Assembly (NCBI GenBank): GCA_039654915.1
Contig: CM077598.1
Coordinates: 75,172,041-75,236,040, forward strand
DNA length: 64,000 nt
Source: Aquilaria yunnanensis
Lineage: Eukaryota > Streptophyta > Magnoliopsida > Malvales > Thymelaeaceae
Reading direction: 5' to 3'
Position 1 is the stretch's first letter. Each line of letters begins with the position of its first letter. The notes under the pieces are model-generated. The model was not told where the DNA came from. It ran no database searches and saw nothing but the letters and a program-made list of their open reading frames with translations. The position numbers and the translations under genes are program-made. Positions 23,051 to 34,359 of the stretch are shown here, piece after piece.

Positions 23051-23162
23051 GGTTGAGCGGAAGAAGTATATTGTACAAGAAATATTCTAAGTACAGAATG
23101 GTCTAGAGAAGAATGGTCTTGAGAAAAATTTTCAAGTATACCAAATTGTCCAAGACAGATTT

Positions 23163-23700
23163 CCGCGAAGGTGCTCGCCACGAAAAAAGCGGTTGTGACT
23201 TCCCGAAGTCCCTTGAGCCACTATGCGCGGGAAAAATGGGAAACAAGAATCTTGCAAAGGTACTCAGCATAATCAGTGCAGAGAAAATTTTCCGAACACC
23301 CTTGAGCGAACATGCTCGGGAGAAAGGGAAAGCAAGAATCTCGCAAAAGTACACGCCAAAACAAAAGCAGAGGTAATTTCCGAACACCCTTGAGCGAACG
23401 TGCTCGGGAAAAAGGGAATGAGCAATCTCGTGAAGATTTTCCTAAGTCCCTTGAGCAAATATGCTCGGGACAATAGGAAGACAGAAAAATTTGGCTGAAG
23501 GTTTTCCGAAGGCCCTTGAGCGAACATGTTCGGGATAAAAGGAAACAAAAAGCCTGCAAAAGACTTAGCCAAATTTTTACAAATTTTCCAGAAAGTCTCT
23601 TGAGCGAGCACGCTCGGGACAAAGGAAGGTAAAAAGTTTCTTTGGTTGCAGGTTTTCCGAAAGTCTCTTGAAGCAAACGTGTTCGGGACAGTGGAAATGA
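23163..23700. repeat. Palindrome array between pol and aORF, element A
   Basis: Seven main units at about 23212, 23301, 23389, 23450, 23515, 23599 and 23668, spacing 61 to 89 bases. Each carries CTTGAGCGAACATGCTCGGGA or a close variant, in which GAGC/GCTC or CGAACATGTTCG can pair, followed by an A-rich AAAGGAAA-type spacer. It lies exactly between the convergent ends of pol (23050) and aORF (23822). The remaining bases of 23051-23821 hold no gene. Confidence 0.85.
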
Positions 23701-23821
23701 AGAAACTTGCAAGAAAGGACTTAGCCGAAAAGATTGTTCATTTAGAGCAAACGCTGCCTTACAAAAGAAGTGTCCAAAGAAGGAGCACGAAGGAGAAAAA
23801 TAAGAGGAGCCCTAAAACAAA

Positions 23822-26155
23822 CTAGGGAGAGCCGGGCGGACGAAGACCAGGAAGCTTCAGATGCTCGACCCTGGACCACTGCCACCGAGGTCCCTCAGGA
23901 ATATTTAGGCCCTCCAGAAAAGAGAGGTCCAAATCTGGGAACCTCTGCAGCACCTAGTGCCGAGCGAGGCAGAAGCCGTCCTGAAAGGCGACCTTGGCCA
24001 TGTCGTCAGAAGTACGTTTTTGAATGCCAAGGACATTGACCTCGTCCCTCAGCTCAGCAACCTCCTCTTCGAGCTCGCTTATCCCCAGCATCTCTCCGGA
24101 CTCCTTCTTCAGAGCCTCGACCTCGGCTTGAAGAGCAGTGTTCTCGTCCGTCAACCTCGACGCAAGACTGTCGGAAACAGCCTTGTCCTTGACAAGATCT
24201 TCATTGGTGGCAAGCAGCCCCTTTACTTGGTCGCCGAGGTCGGCAATCTTCCGGGAGGAGTCCTTTTCAAGTTCTTCTCTTTTCTTCGAGAACTCCTCCC
24301 GAACGGCAGCAAGTTGCTGAGAACAATCCGCTGTCAGCTGCTGGTTGCTGGCGATCACCTTCGCTTCACTGAGTTCCCGCGAAGTCGCATCCTTGGAGGC
24401 AGCCTGTCTGGCCACCCGAACTCGGAGATAACCAGCGTACTCCAGCAGCTACGGCAAGGCAAAAGTCCAGGTTAGTACAAGTCTAAACACTTAGAAAATT
24501 GAGGAAAAAAGTGTAAAGACTATACCTGAGCAGCATGCTCGGTGACTTTTGCGGCGAGGGTATTATCCCCCGGGTGAGCCGCCGCAATGGCCCGGAAGGA
24601 GGCATCAGTGGTCATCCCCTTCCAAATCTCTTTGGTCATCTTCGGACAATCGTCGGAGAACAGATTCATATCCTCCGTGATTGTCCAAAAGGGCTCCAAG
24701 GGGATCTTCCCCTCAGGGATTGTGGCATCGCGCAGGGCCCGTTTCCTCTCATGAATGGCCCTCCAGCCAACAGTAAGAGGCTCCCCTGAAAGTGAGAAGG
24801 AAGTTAGGAGCAAAAGAAAAATTCGCGAAAGGAAAAGGAGCTGAACTTCGCCTAAAGACATACCTGGAGGAACCTCGGAGACAGTGTCCTCGGGATCCTC
24901 GGGCCCCTCGGAAGAAAGACCCTTACCCTTCTGCCGGTACCGCTCCTCGGCGGTGGGTACTTCTACCACTACAGTGTTTCTGGGGGCCTCGAGGTCGGGA
25001 GGAGGCACCTCGGCGGAAGTAGCGGGGACCTCGGCCGGTGGAATTTCAACAAGACCAGCGTCTTCGCCAGCTTCTTCTTCCAAAAGCTCTGGCTGAGAAG
25101 GCTGGAGAGCCCTCCTAACTCGTTTCGCCGAGGGTCCCGCCCCTGTCGTCTTCCTTCTTCGGGAAGCCGCCTTCTTTGTCTGCTCCCCCTTCTCCACTTG
25201 GCCAGAAAAGAGGGCCTTGTAATAAGCGGCAGCCCCATCGCCCATCTCTGAAAAAGAGAAGAAATATCAGCGTAAGTCCGAGGAAAAAGTATAAAGGGAT
25301 GGAAGATTACTCACTCTCGGCAAAAGTTTCAAAAGAAGTCTCCCCCTTAAGGAGCTTGACCAGCCAGGAGTCCTTCCCGGCAATGGCGGGAGCGGGCATA
25401 TTGAGGTCGGTCACGTGCTCCTTAACCACTTTCAGCTCCCGAAGGACTTCTTCGGTCATCAACCTCCAGTTGATAGGAAAGGGGTAAAGAGCACGAGGAG
25501 AGACCTCGGGAGCCCAGTCATCGACTGCCCGAATGCGGGCGTCGAAATCCGCGAACACAGAAGCCAACGGTGGGGTCAGCAGCATCCTCGGATCAACGAC
25601 GTCTGCGTTCAGCACTCCCTGAGCCCACCTGGTCGGGACATCAGACCAGTTCTTATCCACCTTGAGGAAAAAGAACTTAGGCTGCCACCCCCGCCAGCTG
25701 TCCTTCGTGTCGAAGGTGAAGGTGAATTTTTTGCTCCCGGATCCCCGAGGCAGCAGGAAATAGAAGCCACCCTTCGGCACCACATAGAGCTTGTAGTACT
25801 GCATGAAAATGATGAAGTGGGGCTCTATCCCGAACACGCCACACATGCAGAGGTAGGCGTTAAAATAGCAGTACGCGTTCGGGGGAAGCTGGTTCACAGC
25901 AATGCCATGGAATTGGCAGAACTCGCAAACCACCTTCGGGGGAGGATACCGAAGACCGGCCTTCAGTTGGGCTCGGAAGACGGTAACCTCGTCGCCACGG
26001 TTTGAAAAAGCAAAATGGCTAGAACGAGGCAGTCTGGTCACAGCGTAAGACGGAAGAAAGAATTTTTTCTTCCACCTCTCTAGTTTTTCGGGGGTGGTAC
26101 AGCAAGGATGGGCCAGAAGAGGTTTCCAGCTCTCGGGAACAGGCATCGCAGACAT
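23822..26155 (-). pseudogene. aORF of element A: four-exon antisense gene, one stop codon
   Basis: Predicted exons on the minus strand: 26155-25315, 25247-24864, 24785-24526 and 24448-23822, joined in frame to 704 codons including the stop. Introns are 67, 78 and 77 bases with GT-AG (GT-TAG for the last). Residues 1-280: domain of the plant putative gypsy type transposon family (blocks RLPRSSHFAFSN, CMCGVFGIEPHF, KGGFYFLLPRGSGSKK). About 300-325: basic RRRK and KRVRR clusters, a likely nuclear signal. 330-408: acidic and proline-rich, probably disordered. 409-495: WTITEDMN block. 496-650: coiled coil. End: FPDLDLSFLEGLN module. The only break seen is a TAG at 23954-23956 where C, D and E have a Gln codon. 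Function unknown. Confidence 0.85.
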
Positions 26156-26994
26156 GAAAAAGAGTTTGAGATGGAAAAGAAAATAGTTTCCAGAAAAAAC
26201 TCAGAAGACGAGTTTGGAAAAAACAACAGTTTTCCAGAAAAACTCAGAAAAACAGAGGAATCAAGTACTCTGGAAATCAAAACCCACCAAAAGATTTGCC
26301 TGAGGACGCCGTCGTGAAAGTTGGTAGGAATAAGCTCTGATTAAAGAAGCTCCGCCACAGAAAGCAATATAAAACGCAAGAACAGAGGGCAGAGCAGAAA
26401 AAGAGCAGAAAAACAGTAAGTGGGACTTATGATAGAATGGGCTATTTATAGGCCAAAGGTGGGTAACCGAAAGAACATCATAAGTACCCATTGGAGGCGA
26501 ACCATCGCCGTAACTGCCCGCTGCACCCGAAAAGGCGCGCCCTCTGTAAATGACGCGCCTCTCCTCCAATGGCAAGAAGCCACGTGTCAACCGCTGCGCA
26601 GAAATGGGGGACGTGCCTCCCCAAACGTGCCTGGAAAACCGGGACACGCCTCCTGATTGGGACACGTCGTTTGACATCCCTGAGAAATGGAGACGCGCCG
26701 CTCAGTCTGACACGCTTGGCCATCAGACCTGCAGAAATAAAAAGCAGGCCACCTCGAGGACACCAAGAGACAGGCTATGGCTGAACAGCCCATGACTTTT
26801 GGGCAAGAGGTGTATCTTCGGTACAGGCTTTGCCTCGGAGACACCAAAGAATAGGCCAAGGCTGAACAGCCCAGACCCTCGGGCAAAAGGTGCGACCTCG
26901 GAACAGGTTATGCTTCCCAACAAGACTCCCAACGGCAACCTCGGAAAGAGATGCAAATCGAAGACTTCACTTCGGCTTTCCAGAGGGGGGCATG
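26156..26994 (-). promoter_or_regulatory. aORF promoter region and 3' polypurine tract, element A
   Basis: On the minus strand a TATAAATAG box lies at 26450-26442, about 290 bases before the aORF ATG, preceded by several ACACGTGT/GACGTG-type words (26580-26680). Bases 26750-26920 hold two diverged copies of a unit of about 80 bases (CACCAA..., GGCTGAACAGCCCA, GGGCAA-AGGTG). The tract CAGAGGGGGGCATG (26981-26994) abuts the 3' LTR and would prime plus-strand synthesis of the element. Confidence 0.65.
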
Positions 26995-27861
26995 TGATAG
27001 CCAAACGCTGTCGCCTCAATCTGGCCGAATACCCTGCCACAACAACGGCCAGAAGAACTGGTGCTTCCCGGGAATAGGTGGAATCATGCACCTCGGGAGA
27101 TAGCCTGAGAGCTCCGAGCCTCGGCACGCCAGTAAAACTTGAGGACTCCATTCGCCCCCCAAGGTTGTGAACAACGCGCCTTCGGAAAAGTGGCACCAGA
27201 CATTGCTGCCCGAATATGATATCCCCGAAGGCGGAACCCCCTGGAACTGGGAACCCCCGAACTGAGGGTAGGCTTCCCGAAGAGGCTCTGTCCGAACTAG
27301 AGGACGACCTCGCCCAGGGACCTCGGGAGTACAGCAGGCGCATTTATGGAAGCATTTAAGGAAGCCTCTGACACGTCCCACCACAGACGTAAAAAGTCGC
27401 CCTGACGCGCAGACGCCATCAGAATCATATCATGGCCCGTCTCAGCACAAGGCTCGAGGCCATCTAGTTACCAACTATCTGTCCCCTACGCCCAGACGTT
27501 CAGGAGCATCCGACCGCACACGTGTCATGATCTGAACGGGCTAGGTATTCCTATATATACAGGAAATAAATACTTGACAGGAGGTTGGCAGGCCGGAGAT
27601 ACAGCTCCCATACTCTGAGAAGATACCAGGCGAGACTTTTCTGCCTTTCTCTTTGAGCTAGTGACTTTCTCCTTCTTCCGGCCACCACTGACTTGGGCGT
27701 CGGAGGCTCCCCCCCCGGAAAAACACTCCGGGGGCCTCCTAACCCTGTTTACCAGTTTTTCAGGTACTCTCCTTGAGGCGATCCACCTTCCAGGCGTTCT
27801 TCCTCCTAGAAGTCTCCTCAACAGTCATCATGACTCACAACGATGAGGCCCTGGGCCATCA
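26995..27861 (+). repeat. 3' LTR of element A
   Basis: 867 bp, TGATAGCC...GGCCATCA, nearly identical to 16720-17585. Followed by the duplication AAGTC and by the rest of solo LTR B. Confidence 0.96.
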
Positions 27862-28405
27862 AAGTCCACTAGAGCACAAAGCCACCACTCCAACTTGTAC
27901 TCAAATGGACACTTAAGTCCACCCATGGCTCAAATTGCCAAGCAATTAAACAACACAAGTACCAAGGCCATATAAAACTATGGCATAACCGGCCATGAAC
28001 TAATAATCAACTAGTTAGTTTGTTTAGCTAACTAGTGAATAGTGTACTTAGTGGAAGACAAGGATATGACTAGTAATCATTATTGTCTCCCAAAAATGGT
28101 CTAGTCTTGCACTAGCCATCACAAAAGTTTGCATGGCCACAATTGCCATCTTTAATCTTGTGGTTTCACTTGTACCACTTAAATTGGTGCACAGTTTAGT
28201 CCCCCCCCGTTTTTTTTTTTTAGTTCTCTATTAGTCTTCCAAATGTACATTTCCCATGTGCAATTAAGTCCTGAAAGTCTCCTGTTTTGCACATAGGCCA
28301 CTGTGCCAGTCTTCATGACTCCTCTTTCTTCCCTTTCTGTTTTCTCTCACTTTCTTTGTTTTTCCTTGGCCTAAGCCAAGCACTTAGGAGGTGCCTAACA
28401 ATTTC

Positions 28406-28871
28406 TGACCTCGGCTCCCAGATAGCGGAGCTGATCTCAGAAAATGAGGCGTACCAAAAAGAGAAATCCGAGGCCGAAGATCGCCTGACAAAGGCGCTTG
28501 CTGAAAAGGCTGCGCTTCAAGCCGAGGTTGATGCCTTGAAGAAGGAACCGAAGAAGAAGAAGATGAAGGCATTGAAGGAGGAGGTTGCTGAGCTTAAAAA
28601 AGACCTTGAGGACCTTGAGGTCGAGAAAGACAAATCTGACCAGATGACCAAAGTTGGTTTTCAGGACGGATTTTGTCTTGTTCGTCACCAGGTTCTTCAA
28701 AGGTTCCCTGATCTGGACCTTTCTTTCCTGGAGGCCTTAAATATTCCCGAGGGGCCTCGGTGGTCCTGGTCCAAAATTGAACATCTGAACTTGCCATCTT
28801 CTCTCCCTGCGCCGAAGATAGTAGAGAAGAACGCGGGAGCAGGCGGTTCTCAGGATGCCGGGAATCCTTAG
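28406..28871 (+). pseudogene. aORF of element C, end of exon 4 (coiled coil and C-terminal module)
   Basis: After the repeated ATTTC duplication (28401-28405) the exon continues with heptad-like runs of Leu, Glu and Lys (AEVDALKKE, EVAELKKDLEDLEVEK), then the conserved DGFCLVRHQVLQRFPDLD and LNIPEGPRW blocks, ending at the stop 28869-28871. The same C-terminal module ends aORF in A, D, E and J. The 3' untranslated region holds TTTTTTGTAAGC and an AATAAA at 28961-28966. Confidence 0.85.
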
Positions 28872-29250
28872 TTTTGTTTAGGGTCCTTTGCCTTTTGCTT
28901 CTTCTCTTTTTTTTGGTCTTCTTCTTTTGGCACTCCTTTTTTGTAAGCAGTTTCATTTTCAATAAAGAAAACTTGGCCAAGTCTTTTTGGTGAGGTCTCA
29001 GACTAGTTCGCTCCACGGACTTCGGGAAAATTCATCTGCGCTTAATATGATGACCTTTTTCACAAAGTTCAGCCCTCGAGAGGCTTAATCTCAAGGATTT
29101 TGTCCAAGTCTTTTTACGAGACTTCGGAAGATGACGCCTTCGCTCGTCTGGTCACCTTTGAGAAATTTGTGCCATTTATGCTTAAGGCAATTTTCTATAC
29201 TTAGAGAGAATTTTGCTAACTTTTGTAGTACAATTGTCTTTGCCGAAATC
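28872..29250. other. Junction between aORF and pol ends, element C
   Basis: No gene. Plus strand: 3' untranslated region of aORF with TTTTTTGTAAGC (28937-28948) and AATAAA (28961-28966), a candidate poly(A) signal. The palindrome array typical of this place in A, D and J is reduced to remnants (for example CCTCGAGAGGCTTAATCTC near 29072). Confidence 0.55.
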
Positions 29251-31490
29251 CTAAGCATAGTATTTTCTCAAGGTGTCCGAATGCCAAGTATTTTTCAACT
29301 CTACTCCTTCGGAATCGCCGAGCTTATAGACCCCTTTTCGTACTTCGGCCAGGACTAGGTAAGGGCCTTCCCAGTTCGCACGAAATACCCCGTGGGATGG
29401 CTTTCATGGTGCAAATTCAGCCCTTCGGAGAACGAGGTCTCCTTCTTTTATTCCTTTCATCCTAGCACGTAGGTTTGCAGCCACGGCCACTCTTTGCTGA
29501 AAAGCTTTTCTTCTCAGCTCGGCTATTTCTCTGTGTTCGTGGACGAGGTCTAGCTTGGTCCTTAGGCCGAGATCGTTTCCTCTTTCATCAAACACTTGTA
29601 CCCGCACCGAGGGTCGTATTATCTCTATCGGGATGATGGCCTCTGTTCCGAAAATGAGTGAAAAGGGTGTTTCCCCCGTGGCTCTTCGGGGTGTCATTCA
29701 GTAGCTCCACAATACACTTTGGAGTTCTCCTGGCCACTTTCCTTTTGCTTCCCCTAGCCTCTTCTTCAGACCATCTTTTATGGTCCTATTAGATACCTCC
29801 ACTTGGCCATTGCTTTGAGGATGGGCTACTGGGGCGAAGTGCATCTTTATTCCGAGGTCGTTGACAAAGTTCTGGAACCCTCTGTCTGTAAACTGGGATC
29901 CGTTGTCGGCTACCAGCATCCTCGGTATGCCAAATCTGCATACAATGTTTTTCCATACGAACTTTTGCACTTCTTTAGCCGAGATGGTTGTTAATGGTTC
30001 TGGCTCGACCCACTTAGAGAAGTAGTCAACTGCGACTACGCAAAACTTTACGCCTCCAGGTGCTGTAGGGAGTGGCTCGATGAGGTCTATGCCCCAAACT
30101 GCGAAGGGCCAGGGATAGTCAGTTGAAGTCACCATCTCCGAGGGTACTCTCTAGATTTTAGCATGTCTTTGGCAGTTGTCACATTTCCGGACGAACTGCC
30201 GGGCATCCTTTCTTAAGGTGGGCCAAAAATATCCTTGGTGAAGTACTACCGCGGCAAGGGAGTCTGTTCCGATGTGTGAGCCACAAGTGCCTTCGTGGAC
30301 CTCTTCGAGGATCATTTCAGTGTCCTCTTCATCAACACACCTCTATAACGGATTGGTGTATCCCTACTGGTACAACTCTTCTCCTATCAGGAAGTATCTT
30401 CCAGCACGCCTTCGGACTTTTGCTGCATCCTTTGGATCTTCGGGAAGGGCATTGGTTGCGAGATACCTTTTTATCGAATTCTTCCAGCCTTTTTCTGAAG
30501 CCACTATGTTTAGTACTTCGATGCTCGGGCAGTTTAGTACCTCGGTATGCATTTTTTACTTCGCCAAGCAGTCTACCTCTGCGTTATGCCGCCGAGGCAC
30601 ATTTTTGATTTGAACGCTGTCAAATTCCCGGATGAGCTTGGCCACTAGCTCGTGGTACTTTGCCAAGGTTGGGTTTTTTGCACCATAGTCCCCTGCCGTT
30701 TGCCCAACTACCAGCTGGGAGTCACTGTGGGCCTTCAAGTTTCTTATGCCGATTTTCCTGGCCAGGCGCAACCCCGCTACGAGAGCTTCATACTCAGCCA
30801 TATTGTTGGGGCGTTAAAGCTGAACTTGATGGCCTTTACTACTTCTAGACCTTCGGGTCCTCTGATAATTACGCCGGCTCCCTGGTGTTCGGAACCTGAG
30901 GCTCCATCTACATGCAGCATCCATTCTGGCTCATCTTCACCGAGAGTTTGATGACTGTCTTCGGTTATGGGTACTTCGGCGATAAAGTCTGCCAATGCTT
31001 GAGCTTTAATGGCTTTTCTGGGCTCGTAGGTAATGTCATGTTCACCCAACTCTATGCACCATTTGGAAAGTCTTCCCGAATGATCAACCTTTTTCATGAC
31101 GTCCCATAGAGGCAAGCTACTTCGGACGATAATGGGGTGAGCCTGAAAGTATGGGCGCAATCTTCTTCCTGCCAGTATCAAGGCATATATGGCCTTTTGT
31201 AGCAATGGATACCTGACCTCGGCGCCATACAGGGATTTGCTTACGTAGTAAACTGGCCATTGCTTCGACCCTTCCTCTTTCACAAGTACCGAGCTTACTG
31301 CTTTTTCCGAAACAGCGAGGTACAGGATGAGGGGTTCTCCTTCGCGAGGTTGCCGCAGAGTAGGCAGTCGGGACAAATAGGTTTTGAGTTCTTCCCAAGC
31401 TCTTTGGCAGTCCCCATTCCAAGGATGATCATTACTATCGAGGTCGTCCTCCTTTTTTGCTGCCTTAGTGAGGACTTTGAAGAACGCTCA
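29251..31490 (-). pseudogene. pol: RNase H, aRNH and integrase of element C
   Basis: Minus strand. RNase H (about 31380-30990), aRNH with LHVDGASGSEH (about 30915) and AEYEALVAGLR (about 30795), integrase zinc region (about 30330-30170), catalytic domain with WGIDLIEPLP and VADNGSQF (30135-29780) and the C-terminal GPYLV region (about 29355). Stop at 29251-29253. Broken by a stop after the RT thumb near 31490, a frame change near 30800 and several further stops, one at the 29698/29697 border. Confidence 0.9.
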
Positions 31491-33482
31491 ACATTGGTCT
31501 CCATATCTGGAAATAAATCTGCTAAGGGAGGTTATTCTTCCAGTAAGTCTCTGCACATCTTTTATTGTGGCAGGAGTTCGAAATTCCAACAGAGCCTTAA
31601 TTTTTTCTGGGTTAGCATCAATGCCCCTTTCTGATACAATGTACCCAAGGAACTTTCCCGAAGTTACCCCGAAGGTGCACTTCTCGGGGTTAAGGTGGAT
31701 TCCGAAGGTCCTGAGCTGGTGAAAAGTCTCCCTTAGGTCTGTGACATGGTCAACAGGCAGCTTGCTTTTGACTATCATGTCATCTACGTAGACTTCCATG
31801 TTCCTCCCTATTTGGTCATTAAAGACCTTGCTCATCAACCTCTGGTAGGTGGCTCCTGCGTTTTTGGGCCCGAAGGGCATCCTGGTGTAACAGTACGTCC
31901 CCCCCTCGGTAATGAAGGCTGTTTTTTCTTCGTCTTCGGGGTCCATCTTTATTTGATGGTAGCCGCTGAAGGCATCCAGGAAACTTAGGAGCCCATATAC
32001 GGCAGTTGAATCTACCAGTTGATCTATTGGCAGGAGAGGATATGAATCTTTTGGGCAAGCATCGTTCAGGTTTCTGAAGTCGATGCACATCCGAAGTTTG
32101 TTGCTTCCTTCTTTTGTGGCGATCACCACATTGCTTAGCCATTCGGGGTACTTGACCTCCCTGATTATATCTGCCTCCAATAAACGTTGGACCTCAGTTT
32201 TGACGAAGTCATTTTTATGGGCTGAAATGCCCCGTTTCTTTTGACAGACAGGTTTTGCTTCCGGACTTACTTTGAGGCTATGTTGTACTACGCGCGGATT
32301 TACCCCTAGCATGTCTTTCGGCGAGTAGGCGAACAGGTCTTTATTCATTATCAGAAAGGATACAAGTTTTTTCTTATCTCCTTTGGACAAGTTTTTCCCT
32401 ATTCGGGTACTTCGTCCTAGGATAAGTTCCACTTCTTCCATTTCCATCTTGCCAGAATCTTCTTTCTCGTCATTCTTTGACTTTGAAGCCCCTGCTTCTA
32501 CAGCTTGTGAGGAATTGTTTACCGGAGCTTTTTGGGTTTTGACGAACACCTTTCTTACTTCGCCCTGATTTATGAAGATTTCCGCGTCTCCTTCCTTGGT
32601 GGCGAAAGTGACAGTCAAATATCTCACGTCAGGGCGGATGTGCAGATTTCCCTGCGTCTGCCTTCCGAGGATGGCGTTGTATGATGAGGGGACATCCATG
32701 ACGATGAACCTCGCCATTATCGAGACAAACAACTCAGCTGGTCCTTTGACCGAAGTCCCTTTCATCATTAATGGAAGGTCGATCCATCCAAGGACGGGTA
32801 ACTCGGACGGTCCTACCCCGAAGGTCGGTGAAGTGACCGGCTTGAGATCGCTGATGGATATGCCTAAGCTCGGCAGCAATTGTGAAAATAGGACGTCAGC
32901 ATTTGATCCGTCATCAAGTAACACCCTTTTGACATCCCAGTTTCCAATTCTTGCCATGATCAGGAGTGGGTCGCCATGAGGAAAGACGACTGTGGAACCA
33001 TCTTTTCGGGATAGCTTCTTCACCGGACTTTGATAGTCCATCACAGCTATTTCCCTGGCCTTCCTTTTCCTTTCCGGGGATGGAAGCCCCGTTGTGATTG
33101 TTTGTATGACTCCCACAGGGGGTGGAGGGCGCCTCTTCGGACTTCGGTTCCTTCGCCTGTCGGAGTCGTAGTCCTCATCTTCTTCCTTTCCTTCCTCCTC
33201 TTTCCTCCCCTTCGGGGAAGGCAACCGTAGGTACCGCCGAAGTTGGCCTTGTTTTATCAGCGATTCAATATACTTCTTCAGCTGGAAGCAATCCTCGGTG
33301 TCGTGGCCATGATCGCGATGAAATTGGCAGAACTTCTTCATGTTTTTTCTATTTTCAGCGGTCATGGCCCTTGCCCTCTGAACTTGTGTTCCCTGCCTCT
33401 CTAGAGTCATGAGGATGTTGGTCCTCGTAGTGCTCAGCGCTGTGAAGTTCGGTGGTTTTCTTCCTCGCATTCTCCGAGGTCG
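31491..33482 (-). pseudogene. pol: gag knuckle, protease and RT of element C
   Basis: A long open frame on the minus strand: gag tail with the C-X2-H-X4-H-X4-C knuckle (about 33330-33280), protease LLDDGSNADVLF (about 32930), RT with MCIDFRNLND (about 32090), FLDAFSGYHQI (about 31985) and YVDD (31790-31776). The open frame begins inside solo LTR N, which is accidental; the element's own sequence begins at 33482, just after the duplication. It stops near 31490 at a TGA after the RT thumb. Confidence 0.93.
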
Positions 33483-33487
33483 GGATG

Positions 33488-34354
33488 TGATGGCCCAGGG
33501 CCTCATCGTTGTGAGTCATGATGACTGTTGAGGAGACTTCTAGGAGGAAGAACGCCTGGAAGGTGGATCGCCTCTAGGAGAGTACCTGGAAAACTGGGAA
33601 ACAGGGTCAGGAGGCCCCCGGAGTGTTTTTCCGGGGGGGGAGCCTCCGACGCCCAAGTCAGTGGTGGCCGGAAGAAGGAGAAAGTCACTAGCTCAAAGAG
33701 AAAGGCAGAAAAGTCTCGCCTGGTCTTTTCTCAGAGTATGGGAGCTGTATCTCCGGCCTGCCAACCTCCTGTCAAGTATTTATTTCCTGTATATATAGGA
33801 ATACCTAGCCCGTTCAGATCATGACACGCGTGCGGTCGGATGCTCCTGAACGTCTGGGCGTAGGGGACAGATAGTTGGTAACTAGATGGCCTCGAGCCTT
33901 GTGCTGAGACGGGCCATGATATGATTCTGATGGCGTCTGCGCGTCAGGGCGACTTTTTACGTCTGTGGTGGGACGTGTCAGAGGCTTCCTTAAATGCTTC
34001 CTTAAATGCGCCTGCCGTACTCCCGAGGTCCCTGGGCGAGGTCGTCCTCTAGTTCGGACAGAGCCTCTTCGGGAAGCCTACCCTCAGTTCGGGGGTTCCC
34101 AGTTCCAGGGGGTTCCGCCTTCGGGGATATCATATTCGGGCAGCAATGTCTGGTGCCACTTTTCCGAAGGCGCGTTGTTCACAACCTTGGGGGGCGAATG
34201 GAGTCCTCAAGTTTTACTGGCGTGCCGAGGCTCGGAGCTCTCAGGCTATCTCCCGAGGTGCATGATTCCACCTATTCCCGGGAAGCGCCAGTTCTTCTGG
34301 CCGTTGTTGTGGCAGGGTATTCGGCCAGATTGAGGCGACAGCCTTTGGCTATCA
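33488..34354 (-). mobile_element. Solo LTR N (family 1) in gag of element C
   Basis: 867 bp, plus-strand ends TGATGGCCC...GGCTATCA, exact GGATG duplications at 33483-33487 and 34355-34359. Same family as the LTRs of A and J. No internal domain. Same orientation as its host C. Confidence 0.95.
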
Positions 34355-34359
34355 GGATG

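Larger units (their letters stand above)
16720..27861 (+). mobile_element. Element A: nearly complete young Tat retrotransposon in solo LTR B
   Basis: 11.1 kb, with exact AAGTC duplications at 16715-16719 and 27862-27866. The empty site is present in the related solo LTR G near 61070-61090. Order: LTR, primer-binding site, gag, protease, RT, RNase H, aRNH, integrase, palindrome array, convergent aORF, aORF promoter, polypurine tract, LTR. The two LTRs (866 and 867 bp) differ by only about four substitutions and one indel by eye, so it is the youngest insertion here. Broken by two 1-base deletions in gag-pol and one stop in aORF. Confidence 0.96.
13904..28400 (-). mobile_element. Solo LTR B (3.35 kb) in aORF of element C, split by element A
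   Basis: Ends TGTCACACC...GTGCCTAACA on the plus strand, with exact ATTTC duplications at 13899-13903 and 28401-28405. B itself is 13904-16719 plus 27867-28400 (about 3350 bp). A second copy lies in inverse orientation at 60545-63859, uninterrupted, and proves the join across A. There is no gag, pol or internal direct terminal repeat, so it is a solo LTR. The short open frames in it are mirrored in the other copy but show no domain. The minus orientation rests on a TATA-like TTTATATATA near 14920 and is uncertain. Confidence 0.87.

Noticed and set aside
23163..23700. CRISPR-like array
   Set aside because: Units are degenerate, spacing varies, spacers resemble each other, and the context is a plant retrotransposon.
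33483..33506. Long open frame starting in LTR N and running to 31488 as a fusion gene
   Set aside because: The first codons are the LTR's own gag start joined by the insertion; it is not an evolved fusion.
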